From the NCBI GenBank assembly GCA_010909725.1, contig JAACMV010000024.1, positions 1,364,001 to 1,428,000 on the forward strand: 64,000 nt of DNA, given 5' to 3'. This DNA is from Picochlorum sp. 'celeri' (lineage: Eukaryota > Chlorophyta > Trebouxiophyceae). The translations under genes and the position numbers were made by a program. The notes below the pieces were generated by a model. It made no database searches. It worked only from the letters and a program-made list of their open reading frames with translations, and was not told the origin of the DNA. Shown here piece by piece: positions 1 to 10,016 of this stretch (within the stretch, counting starts at the first letter, position 1; every line of letters starts with the position of its first letter).

Positions 1-98
1 CATGATGCTAGATCACGTTGCTTGGAAACGCCAAGTAATAATCAATTTCATATTTGATTGTTGGTGGTATCTGTTGGTTGTGAAGAAACGGGCAGAAC

Positions 99-1626
99 AT
101 GCTTCGCAAAGTTGCTTCTACCCTTCTGTCCCAGTCGGGGCAGAATGCCATTAAGAGTACTCTGCTGAACGATATTTCATTTCTGTACGTGTTTATATAG
201 TCAGATCTATGGTTGTTATGGATCCTGTCCATTGCGAATCGTCGAATTCAATCATCTGCTGCAGCCAGCGGCAGGGACGTCTCTTGGATTCACATGGCCA
301 TATGGTCGTATTCGATTATTATTAACAATAGTAATTTCATGAATCAATAAGGGATTTCGATCTTGCTGCAGGAGTCAGTCACAGAAAGGAGGGCTTTCTC
401 TCAGTTCGTCCGTCTTGCAGACCCTTCGCTGTTACAGCGACTACGATATTAATACTCGATCAAAGCCACATTTGAATGTAGGAACGATTGGTCACGTTGA
501 TCACGGTAAAACAACGTTGACTGCGGCTATTACAAAGGTTCTTGCAGAGGCTGGTAGCTCAAAGGCTGTGGCTTTTGACGAAATTGACAAGGCGCCAGAG
601 GAGAAGGCGAGAGGTATTACAATTGCCACGGCTCATGTTGAATATGAGACTGAGAAGAGGCATTATGCTCATGTGGACTGCCCGGGTCACGCTGATTATG
701 TGAAGAATATGATTACTGGAGCAGCCCAGATGGATGGAGCCATCCTTGTGGTGTCTGCAACAGATGGGCCAATGCCTCAGACACGCGAGCATATCTTGCT
801 TGCTCGTCAGGTCGGTGTGCCATCCATTGTATGCTTCCTGAACAAGGTAGATGCAGTAGACGATGAAGAACTCGTTGAACTTGTGGAGATGGAATTGAGG
901 GAATTGTTGAGCTTTTACAAGTTCCCAGGGGATGAGATTCCAGTCGTTCGTGGGTCTGCTCTCTGTGCGTTGAAAGGTGAAAAGCCAGAAATCGGAAAGG
1001 ATGCGATTCTCAAGCTGATGGAAGAGGTTGATGCGTATGTGCCGGATCCTGTGCGTGCTCTGGACAAGCCATTTGCCATGCCTGTGGAGGATGTCTTTTC
1101 CATTCAAGGAAGAGGTACTGTTGTGACTGGCCGTGTTGAGCAGGGTATTGTGAAGACTGGCGATGAGGTTGAGATTCTTGGAATTCGTCCAAATCAAAAG
1201 ACGACTGTGACTGGTGTGGAAATGTTTAAGAAGATGCTCAATGAAGGACAAGCAGGAGACAATGTTGGTCTTCTTCTCAGAGGTATCAAGCGTACTGATG
1301 TCGAAAGAGGCCAGGTGATCTGTCAGCCAGGAAGCATTAAACCATATAAGAAGTTCAAGGGTGAAATTTATGCTCTGAGCAAGGAAGAAGGGGGTCGCCA
1401 CACACCATTCTTCACAAACTACAAACCTCAATTCTTCTTCCGTACTGCTGATATCACAGGAAGTGTCATCCTCCCAGAGGGAACGGAGATGGTGATGCCA
1501 GGTGATAATGTGACAGCTACGTTTGAGCTTCTTCATCCAGTGGCAATGGAGCCAGGTCTTCGCTTTGCAATCAGAGAGGGAGGACGCACAGTTGGAGCAG
1601 GGGTTGTTGGTGAGGTTCTCGAATGA
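99..1626 (+). CDS. TUFM: mitochondrial elongation factor Tu
   Basis: This GTPase delivers aminoacyl-tRNA to the mitochondrial ribosome. I place two exons, 99-184 and 405-1626, giving about 435 residues. The open frame at the conserved domain has no in-frame ATG, but an upstream ATG at 99 opens a basic, Ser/Leu-rich presequence that ends at a GTACGT donor (185). The pyrimidine-rich acceptor at 404 restores frame; a second acceptor at 420 is possible with a different donor. Visible GTPase motifs are GHVDHGKT (about 58-65), DCPGH (about 120-124) and NKVD (about 175-178), followed by domains 2 and 3 ending in VGAGVV. The run [15 protein letters not shown] and the block [21 protein letters not shown] match the mitochondrial rather than the plastid type. 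It converges on QPT with 51 bp between stop codons. Confidence 0.9.
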
Positions 1627-1677
1627 TTTATTGAATGATTTAAATCTTTTCACTATTCTTTCATGAAAACAAAACGT

Positions 1678-2738
1678 TTATTTGGTTTCTATAATGAGAG
1701 AAATGTCTAACGCTGTCACTGAATGAGTTATAGATCCAGTGGAGATGAACTGTACCCCTGTCTTGGCAATTTGCCGAACAGATGCCATGGTGACATTGCC
1801 AGAGGCTTCTGTTTCTACATCCCGGTCGCCTATCAAATTGAGCGCTTCCTCCAACATGCTCACGTCTACAGATCCATCGTCTTCTTTCTTGACCATGTTA
1901 TCGAGCATGATCCTCGTCACCATGGAATCCTTTGCAGAATCAATCACCTCGAGAGCTTCTTTGACTTCATCAATGGTGCGAGTCTCCACCTCCACTGGCC
2001 TCTTGACACCCTTCTCCCTCATATATTTCTCAACAGCATGCACAGCTTCAGCAAGACCTCCAGCTGCTGCAATGTGATTATCTTTAATCATCACCATATC
2101 GTACAACCCAATTCTATGATTCTCTCCTCCACCAATTTTCACAGCCCATTTATCCAACAACCTCAACCCAGGAACAGTCTTTCTTGTATCCAAAAGCTTT
2201 GCGCGTGTACAGCATCCAATCGCTTTCACCATTGACGCCGTCTGAGTCGCAATACCACTCATTCTCTGCATGTAATTTAATGCTATGCGTTCTCCAATGA
2301 GTATTCCCCTGGCAGGTCCTGTTGCTATTCCCAGTGTCTGCCCAGGCTTTACAAAATCTCCGTCATTCACCATCCATGTAACCTTGACATGAGGATCCAC
2401 TTGACTGAAAACCACATCAGCTACATACAACCCAGCAACCACACCGTCGCTCTTTGCCACAAAAGAAGCTGTTGCTGTTGTTGACTCTGGAACTCTGCAA
2501 CGACATATTGTTATAGTACATGACATGCACAACGTGACATTATTACATGGCATGTTTCCAAAACGCACGTTGATAGTGTGGTTATATCTCCATAATCCCC
2601 AGCATCTTCTTTCAACGCATCAGCAACAACCTGATACAAATCATATGTAGGATGAGGAGGTGGGTCTATGAGAGCATACCCATGATCCCTTGTCTGCCTG
2701 CACAATACCAGAAGAATACACACGTGTTCACATTCCAT
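1678..2738 (-). CDS. QPT: quinolinate phosphoribosyltransferase (nicotinate-nucleotide pyrophosphorylase)
   Basis: The enzyme converts quinolinate and PRPP to nicotinate mononucleotide, the third step of de novo NAD synthesis, which is plastidial in plants. The main exon (2494-1678) carries ERIALNYMQRMSGIAT, DTRKTVPGLR, KWAVKIGGGENHRIGLYDMVMIKDNH and ETEASGNV, all hallmark stretches of the family. The preceding exon (ending 2569) holds HPTYDL...ALKEDAGDYGDITTL; a 74-nt intron (2568-2495, donor GTGCGT) joins them in frame. The start is unresolved. The first in-frame ATG is at 2738, but a strong acceptor (TTGTGCAG, ending 2698) lies just inside it. A GTACGT donor at 2864 would join an exon from ATG 2950 in phase and give about 343 residues; that N-terminus does not look like a transit peptide. 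Confidence 0.88.
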
Positions 2739-3120
2739 CTCCACTCATCATTCGTAATACAATACAACAGTTTTTTCTTGCTAGGAAGCCTTCTTCTTCC
2801 TTTACTATTTTTACATAAAGGACAACCAAGAGAGCATTCAGAATTCCAAGCCATATGGACGTACCAATCGTCACGCCACTGCATTTTATATGTAAACACC
2901 AAGTATATATCAATTGAAACAAAGGAATCCACGGTGCCACCGTCAGCCATGATGGGTCCTCTCTCCCTACATCAGGAATCCGCATATCGGTCAATAAAGA
3001 TGTTTGACCGAAGCAAATGAAAGGAAGAACAAAGGGATCCAGTTTTTTCCAATGGCATCTGATAGACGGTGCATGGCATGCGTTCCATGTATTAATTTTA
3101 CTTGAAATATACCTAGAATC
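2739..3120. other. divergent spacer between QPT and SF3B4
   Basis: This holds the 5' sides of two divergent genes. On the minus strand an 88-codon open frame (2994-2728) with hydrophobic stretches, and an ATG at 2950 that may be the first QPT exon, lie here. I see no clear TATA box. Confidence 0.5.
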
Positions 3121-4204
3121 ATGTCTATAGGTGCAGCTGGTGGTAGAATCACTGCAGGAGCAGGAGCTAATTTACTTAGTGCTCAAACGTCAGATAGAAA
3201 CCAAGATGCGACGTGTTTCGTCGGGAGTATTGATTTAGCAGTATCAGAAGAAATTTTATGGGAGCTTTTTACCCAAGTAGCGCCAGTAGGTGCGTAAAAC
3301 ATTGGTGAATGAATGTCGAGTGAAGTTGCGTGGAAATCATTTGTCCCTTACACGTATTATTCCGTATTATGCAGTTCACGTCTACCTTCCTAAAGATCGA
3401 GTGACTGGAGAACACCAAGGGTATGGGTTTGTAGAGCTCAAGAGCGAAGAGGATGCGGCGTATGCCATCAAGGTGCTGAATATGGTCAAGCTGTATGGCA
3501 AGCCAATTCGAGTCGCCCCAGCGTCGCAGGATAAAGATAGCGGAGATGTAGGTGCAAACTTATTTATAGGAAATTTGGATCCAGACGTGGACGAGACGTT
3601 GTTGCACACCACGTTTAGTGCCTTTGGGGAAGTTGTGAACAACCCAAAAGTCATGCGAGATCCAGAGACTGGAGCATCCAAAGGATTTGGTTTTGTCAGT
3701 TTTGCTGATTTTGAAGCTTCTGATGCGGCCATTGATGTCATGGATGGTCAGTATTTGGGAGGAAGGCCCATCTCTGTTGGATATGCATTCAAGAAGGATG
3801 CCAAGGGGGAGCGCCACGGGACTCCTGCAGAGAGGTTGTTGGCAGCTCAGAAGAAGATGAACAATCCTGCATCCATCAGACCCCATACAATGTTTGCTTC
3901 GGGACCGAAACAGGCCCCTCAGCCAGGAATTGACGTGCAGATGCCTCAGCAGCCAGCTGTGTATGGCTATGCACAGCAACAGCAGGCTCCATGGGGTTGG
4001 GGTGGCATGCCAGGAGGATACATGTATGGGGCAGGATATGTGCCACCACCGCCGGGTGCGCCTGCTGGTGTACAGGATATTCCACCACCGCCTCCGCCCG
4101 CAGGGATGATTCCTCCACCACCTCCAGCTGCATCAGCGGATGTCCCTCCTCCTCCTCCTCCTCCAGCACATGATGTTCCACCACCACCACCACCACCCGC
4201 GTGA
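3121..4204 (+). CDS. SF3B4: splicing factor 3B subunit 4 (SF3b49)
   Basis: This U2 snRNP protein binds pre-mRNA near the branch site within SF3b. Exons are 3121-3289 and 3375-4204, separated by an 85-nt intron with donor GTGCGT, giving 332 residues. The join restores the family block DATCFVG...[32 protein letters not shown] exactly. RRM1 spans about 32-110 (RNP1 YGFVEL) and RRM2 about 120-200 ([11 protein letters not shown]1 GFGFVSF), followed by the conserved [23 protein letters not shown]. The tail (about 215-332) is Gln/Gly/Pro-rich and ends in runs of 5-7 prolines, shorter than in animals. It converges on the next gene with 41 bp between stops. Confidence 0.95.
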
Positions 4205-4245
4205 TCAAGCAATGTGTGTCACAGTATTGTAATACAATATATATA

Positions 4246-5409
4246 CTATATAACATCTTTGGATTCTTTCCGAACAGGAATCATCTTTACTCCAGGACTG
4301 AGTGCACTTGAATTCTTCATGGTTCTTGTCAACAGACCACTGATGACAAATAGTGTCCCAATCCTACACACACAATAAGAGATGGGATATCTACGTCTTT
4401 TTGCATTGAAGAACCAAAATAACAAAAACCGTACCACTGCAGGATTGTCAACTCGTGCTTAAAAATCACGCATGACAAGACAATGGACAAAAACTGCCTC
4501 ACAGTCATCATCAAGGCAAAGTTGAGAGCCCCATACTGCTTGATGGTAAAAGAAATAAATAACTGCACCGTCGTAGATACACACGACTGTAACAACATGA
4601 GCTGCAAACTTTCCGGATGCCGACTCACAAATTCTAATGCAGGCTTCATCTGTCCCGAGGTCAGTAGAAACCCTGCACTCAGGAGGGCAGACCACGAAGA
4701 CACATACAACAGCTGATTGCAACTATGCATATCAAAGGATCCGAACAGTTTATCTTGAACCGTGCATGTCAGACCATCAAACACAATAAATATTGACAGG
4801 AGGATCAGTCCTGTTGTTGTAAACACAATCATGGACGATTTGGCAGCATCCTCCCCAGACAATGTTGGAGACGATATGTCACCAGTCAGCACAAACATTG
4901 CACAACCAAACGTCACTACCCCAGCTGCTATATAATCCATGAGATAGTATTTTCGAGCCCGCGTAATCCAACTCCACACCATCACAGGTACCTGAAAACC
5001 AACACAATCATTACACAGTGAGTAGAGTACAGGACAAGATGCAATCACATCCCACACAAACACGTACCGACTTGGCGCATTTCGCCAAAGCCTGTAGAGG
5101 AAAACTGACATACTTCAACGCCTCATACTGCGCTGCTGATCCAATCACATTCGCCACAGAGGGCACCCCAAACAAGAGCAAGGGAGCAGAGGGTGTCAAC
5201 GGAAGTCCCAACGCCACCAACACCCCAGCAGATGTCAAGATCGTCACTATTCTATTCACTAGTACAATAAATACACTATATCTAAAAATCTCCTCATCCT
5301 CCCCAAAACCAACCGTCATGAGCCTTTCTTGAATAAGCGAGTACAGAGAAAAACATGCCGTAATTCCCACAAAATACAGACCAATTCGTATCTTATCAAA
5401 TTCAACCAT
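4246..5409 (-). CDS. UAA-family nucleotide-sugar or PAPS transporter (SLC35B-type)
   Basis: A ten-helix-type membrane transporter of the drug/metabolite superfamily, expected in Golgi or ER, exchanging an activated sugar or PAPS for a nucleotide monophosphate. Three exons fit: 5409-5068, 4991-4435 and 4363-4246, with introns of 76 and 71 nt (donors GTACGT and GTACGG) and a 338-residue product. The join gives the family block YEALKYVSFPLQALAKCAKS-VPVMVWS. The sequence is hydrophobic throughout, with FISFTIKQYGALNFALMMTVRQFLSIVLS near the end. The pattern resembles SLC35B2/B3 more than the SLC35B1 paralogue at 55282-56439, but substrate cannot be told from sequence. Confidence 0.85.
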
Positions 5410-5563
5410 GACTCAATCATGCATTTGTTCTACGCAAGCCTGGATGTGTTTGTTTTCAACAAGGGATTGGATTGGTCGTTGTCGTTTGGTAACCAAACGT
5501 ATCATTTATCGATCCATCGCATCGCTTTCCACCTCCTTACACATATTTACACGTATTTAATAA

Positions 5564-7165
5564 TTATCTAGCAGTGCCGCGTCGTCCACGGACGACTCTC
5601 TTCTTCTTTTGGACTCCCCCTCGAGGTGGCACATGCGTCCCTCTGCCTCGTCCCAAAGGCACGGCTGCCGCCCTGTGGGCATCTCTCGGGACAGCGACCC
5701 TCCTCACTGCAGTCCCTGCACCCCGAGCACCTCGAGCAGAGATCATTGGCTTCACTGTGGGAGGAGGAGGGGGCACAGGGCCACCGCCCAATCCAGGAAT
5801 GACCTGTGGGGCATGGACAACAGGAGCTCGAATCGGTTGAGCAACTGGCCTTGGAGCCTCGACCACCCCCTCCATTCCAATCTCTTCCATCTGCGCAGCT
5901 TGCTGTTGTTCAAAGAATGGATCTCCAGGCCTACATCGACACCAAAATTTGGTGCACGCGTCGGCAGCTCCGGTAGTGAGCACGTGTCCAGATGGATTCC
6001 ATGCAAAGGTCCAGATGGATCCCTCATGCGCCATGGGCACCTTGTCCAGCATGGTCTGCCGGCCTGCCAACCAAAAGGCCATTGATCCATCATGGCCTCC
6101 GCTCACAAACAAATCTTCTTGTAGCGGATGCCACGCTGCTTGTGTGAGATCCGTACCATGCCCAACATACGTGGCCAGCTCTGCTTGCATTCTAATATCA
6201 TATATTCTACATGTTTGATCCCTACTCGCTGACAATATCCAATTCCCATTCATTTCATTCCATTTCGTTGTCGTTATTGTTCCTTTATGACCATGCATCG
6301 TCGCGACGGATGCACCAGACCGAGCACACCACACCTTGACCAACCCATCCTTGCTTCCAGACACGAGCAGGGATGACTGGGGATGCCAGTCCACAGTCTT
6401 CACATCCCCGCCATGCCCAGCCAGCACATGCTCAGACGTCACTCGCGCAAAGTCCCACACCCTCACAGTACTATCATCAGATGCGGTAGCAAATTTTAGA
6501 TCCGTCCTGGAAAAGCTCACCTGCCTCACAGACTCTTTATGCACCTGCGTGCTCTTGACAAGCTCCAAGTTTGTCTTCCAATACCTCACATGACCTGCAT
6601 CATCCCCGCTCACGAGGAAATTCCCATTCCGAGTAAACACAATAGTTCGTATAGGAGTCTCATGCGCCTGAATAATCGTCTCAAACTGAAAAGTCTGCCC
6701 ACCCCACATACAAAACTCCCCTGCCTGCGTGGCTGTCAGGCATCGCCTGCCATCTGGAGTCCACACAGACGCATTCACACTACTCCTCGTCTTACTAGGT
6801 GCTATAGATGCAAACGTGCTTGCGACATTCGAGGCAGGCAGATGAATATACGCCCATGGAGGCAGCATGTGCAACCGAGACACGCCAGTGCCTCGCAACT
6901 GAGGAATGTGCTGCATTGGCCTGTCCACCAATCGAGACACCTGCGAAGAATATCGCCACGGCTCAATCATCATGCAATCGAATCGACCACCATCACATAC
7001 CTCTTTCCATTCCAGAAGGGATCCATTCAAATCCACTGTTCGACGTAACACTGACTTTTGTTCTCGCTTTTCCCCTTCGACTTGGCCTGGAATGGTGTCC
7101 CCTTCCCCCGCCGTCTCTGGCCGTAAGGCCAGTTGACGGGCGTAATAACTGGTATAGAGAGCCAT
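5564..7165 (-). CDS. WDR33: WD40 polyadenylation factor (WDR33/FY/Pfs2)
   Basis: This subunit of the cleavage and polyadenylation specificity factor helps read the AAUAAA-type signal. The first true ATG is at 7165 (an in-frame GTG lies further upstream), giving 533 residues in one exon. The N-terminal segment RRTVDLNGSLLEWKEV...PPWAYIHLPASNVASTFA is diagnostic for the WDR33/FY/Pfs2 family. Seven WD repeats follow (about 130-420), for example SASVWTPDGRRCLT-type, SDDSTVRVWDF, SGSKDGLVKVW, SASRDQTCRIYD and SGGHDGSMAFW. The C-terminal tail is Pro-rich, then Arg/Gly-rich (GRGR, RGRRGTAR), like the tails of FY and WDR33 but much shorter. Confidence 0.93.
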   Translation of the reverse strand: MALYTSYYARQLALRPETAGEGDTIPGQVEGEKREQKSVLRRTVDLNGSLLEWKEVCDGGRFDCMMIEPWRYSSQVSRLVDRPMQHIPQLRGTGVSRLHMLPPWAYIHLPASNVASTFASIAPSKTRSSVNASVWTPDGRRCLTATQAGEFCMWGGQTFQFETIIQAHETPIRTIVFTRNGNFLVSGDDAGHVRYWKTNLELVKSTQVHKESVRQVSFSRTDLKFATASDDSTVRVWDFARVTSEHVLAGHGGDVKTVDWHPQSSLLVSGSKDGLVKVWCARSGASVATMHGHKGTITTTKWNEMNGNWILSASRDQTCRIYDIRMQAELATYVGHGTDLTQAAWHPLQEDLFVSGGHDGSMAFWLAGRQTMLDKVPMAHEGSIWTFAWNPSGHVLTTGAADACTKFWCRCRPGDPFFEQQQAAQMEEIGMEGVVEAPRPVAQPIRAPVVHAPQVIPGLGGGPVPPPPPTVKPMISARGARGAGTAVRRVAVPRDAHRAAAVPLGRGRGTHVPPRGGVQKKKRVVRGRRGTAR

Positions 7166-8007
7166 ATATACATCTATATCACCTAGTCGATGCTCCACTG
7201 CGCTTTATGGGGTTCCTTCTCGACGGAAATTCCTTACTTTGATAGTATAAAAAGTTCCTTGATACGAACAATAGAATATGGATATTATGTTACACGTGTT
7301 CGGTGAATCAACGGCACGTACCGTTGATTCATTCAGAGTCGAGGCTGACCACCATTCGCCTCATCCTGAGCCAGGTATACCCGTTGCCATTGCCCTTAAT
7401 TGCTACAATATCAAATAATAATAGTGACAGTATCTGTGCCAGAAGTATAGACGACGCGTGCAACGTGCCGTGTGTAATCTGTGGCAAACGAGGTCTTGGA
7501 TCACCGTTATTGGGATATACAAGAGACGAGGCATATCTATATATGAATTTGAATTAAATAGTGTTACTTAGAATACATTATGAAGGTGGGTTCATCTGTT
7601 TGAATGGAGTTCATGGTGTTGTGCCGCCTTTGGTGGGCGGTTGGCCCTGAGTTTGCCCTCGAGGGTTGAGTTGAGTACGCGAGCTCAAAGGAATGCGCGT
7701 GTGTTTGTAGGGAGTTCGTAGAGCAAAGTCAACCTGGGTGTGGAATCAAAAGTATCCTTCTCAGTTAGAAATTCGTTAGACTGTTCCTGGGATTTTGACA
7801 GGTATCTGGGAGTAGTAGGTACACACACAGAGTGTTTATTATTGTGTGTTGAGTCATATATAGCGTGTGGACATTTTGGTATCTATACAGAAAGAAGAAG
7901 ACGGGTTTTGTCTTGCTGGTGTTGTTAGTTTTATCATTATTTGTGCTCTGTACTGGTCCACATTGATTTGTTGTTTTTGAGCTGGAAGAAGAAAGAAAGA
8001 AAGAAGA
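7166..8007. other. divergent spacer between WDR33 and aspartate oxidase
   Basis: About 840 bp of upstream sequence for two divergent genes. Only short chance frames are present. A purine-rich stretch (7982-8006) directly precedes the aspartate oxidase ATG. I see no repeat or RNA gene. Confidence 0.5.
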
Positions 8008-9966
8008 ATGATGACGAGTATTGGAAATGTCTCTAGAACACTGCATGCCCCAGGCATGCATAGTGGAGTGCAAAGAATGACGTATAATGGTGCTCACGGT
8101 GTAAGAGTACCACCATCAAGGAATGGATGCAGCGTGGTTTGCACCGGGCAGAGAAGATGGGCATACAGGAACATGTCCTGTGGTGCTCAGCAGGGTGCTG
8201 GATTCGATGATGCGGGGATGCGTACTTGGGACGAGACCCCTGAAATTGTATCTGTTGATTTTTTGGTCTTGGGAAGTGGAATTGCCGGCCTCTCGTATGC
8301 CCTCAAGGTGGCAGAGTTTGGAACTGTGGCGATTGTGACAAAAGGAAAAGCCAAGGAAGGGTGTACGAGGTATGCTCAGGGTGGAATTAGCGCTGTGCTG
8401 GATGCAAATGATTGCGTGGAAAGTCATATCAAAGATACACTTATTGCTGGAGCGTATTTGAATGATTTGGAAGCAGTTCGTACTGTGTGTGGAGAGGGTC
8501 CCGCGAGGGTGCTGGAATTGGCAGAGCTGGGTGCCTCGTTTACCAAGGGAGAGACGGGAGCGTTGCACTTGACAAAAGAAGGTGGGCATTCTGCACGACG
8601 TGTGGTGCATGCTGCCGATGCGACTGGGGAAGAGATTGAAAGAGCATTGCTGTTTCAGGCTCGCAAACACCCTAATATTACCTTTTATGAGCATCAATTG
8701 GCTGTGGATCTGGTGACTGGAGAGGATGCGCAGGGACAGACGGTGGCCCTTGGAGCCGATGCATTGTGTTTACAGTCAGAAAAGTTGTCCAGATTCGTGG
8801 CTCCTACGACTCTGCTGGCGACTGGTGGGGCAGGTCAGGTGTATCCTTTGACCACAAATCCATTGGTTTCTACTGGCGATGGCATTGCCATGGCTCATCG
8901 AGCAAAGGCTGCCGTGGCAAATATGGAGTTTGTGCAGTTCCATCCAACAGCATTGCATGCGAGTTCCTGTCCATATCCAAGTGGATTGGAGCCTGGAAGG
9001 GCATTCCTCATCTCAGAGGCAGTTCGTGGTGAGGGGGGTATCCTCCTGTCTGCGGATGGGACAAGACGATTTATGGACGGCCTGGATCCAAGGAAAGAAC
9101 TAGCGCCACGAGATATTGTGGCAAGGGCGATACAGTCAGAGATGCAATGTTCTGGGTCGGATCATGTCTTGCTGGATGTGTCTCACCTGCCACGAGAGAC
9201 AGTTTTGAGTCATTTCCCCAATATTGCCAATCAATGCAAGAATATGGGGGTTGATATTACCACATCTCCTATTCCTGTGATTCCCGCGCAGCATTATTTG
9301 TGTGGAGGAGTCAAGGCAGGATTGAATGGAGAAACAACAATCCCAGGCCTTTTTGCATGCGGAGAGGTTGCATGTAGTGGGCTCCATGGGGCCAACAGGT
9401 TGGCCTCCAACTCGCTGTTGGAAGGATTGGTGTTTGGGACAAGGGCTGTACAATCTGCTGTCGATCACAAGGAGCACACGGAATTGACGATACGGGATGC
9501 GCTGCATCGCGTGAAGAATTCTGATGACATTGCAGCAAAGTGGAGACGACCTCCAAATGGCATGAGTTCTGCGGCTCATGCATGGGTTCAGGCAAAGCGC
9601 CAGAGGCTTCAATCCATTATGTGGGAAGCGGCAGGTATTGTGAGAGACTATGAGAGGATGAGGAGAGCGTTGGGAGAAATTGGTGAGTTGTATATTGAGT
9701 CTCGAGCAATCTGTGAGAGTTATGGTATCAACAAAGAACTCGTCGAGCTGAGAAATCTGGTGACGGTGGGGGAGTTGATCCTTTCATCGGCACTGCAGAG
9801 AAAAGAGTCGCGAGGAGGTCATTACCGAGTGGATTATCCCAAGTCTATTCCAAAGGAAGCACGTGCTACAATAATCAGCACCAGTGCAAAGACAAGATTA
9901 AGGCTCAAGCTGATTCCCTCATCCGACGCAAGGCAATCAACAGTTGTGAATGTGTTTTCCAAGTAA
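8008..9966 (+). CDS. AO: L-aspartate oxidase, plastid precursor
   Basis: A flavoenzyme oxidising L-aspartate to iminoaspartate, the first step of plastid NAD synthesis. The single exon encodes 652 residues. An approximately 70-residue N-terminus rich in Ser, Arg and Gly with few acids fits a transit peptide. The FAD-binding motif DFLVLGSGIAG is at about 84-94, followed by KGKAKEGCTRYAQGGISAVL, the substrate-site block EGGHSARRVVHAADATG, and TNPLVSTGDGIAMAHRA. The helical C-terminal domain has the RNLVTVGELIL end. Length is as expected for a plant-type enzyme without an added SufE domain. QPT of the same pathway lies about 5.3 kb away; quinolinate synthase is not in the window. Confidence 0.95.
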   Translation: MMTSIGNVSRTLHAPGMHSGVQRMTYNGAHGVRVPPSRNGCSVVCTGQRRWAYRNMSCGAQQGAGFDDAGMRTWDETPEIVSVDFLVLGSGIAGLSYALKVAEFGTVAIVTKGKAKEGCTRYAQGGISAVLDANDCVESHIKDTLIAGAYLNDLEAVRTVCGEGPARVLELAELGASFTKGETGALHLTKEGGHSARRVVHAADATGEEIERALLFQARKHPNITFYEHQLAVDLVTGEDAQGQTVALGADALCLQSEKLSRFVAPTTLLATGGAGQVYPLTTNPLVSTGDGIAMAHRAKAAVANMEFVQFHPTALHASSCPYPSGLEPGRAFLISEAVRGEGGILLSADGTRRFMDGLDPRKELAPRDIVARAIQSEMQCSGSDHVLLDVSHLPRETVLSHFPNIANQCKNMGVDITTSPIPVIPAQHYLCGGVKAGLNGETTIPGLFACGEVACSGLHGANRLASNSLLEGLVFGTRAVQSAVDHKEHTELTIRDALHRVKNSDDIAAKWRRPPNGMSSAAHAWVQAKRQRLQSIMWEAAGIVRDYERMRRALGEIGELYIESRAICESYGINKELVELRNLVTVGELILSSALQRKESRGGHYRVDYPKSIPKEARATIISTSAKTRLRLKLIPSSDARQSTVVNVFSK

Positions 9967-10016
9967 ATTTGTGTCTCATGCATCTTTAAAAAAGGTTACA
10001 AATCATTCCTAACGAT

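Noticed and set aside
559..1653. 364-codon open frame antisense to EF-Tu
   Set aside because: It mirrors the codon structure of a clearly conserved gene and resembles no protein family.
2728..2994. 88-codon minus-strand frame with hydrophobic segments next to QPT
   Set aside because: No family match and it overlaps the probable QPT 5' exons; kept only as a note in the spacer.
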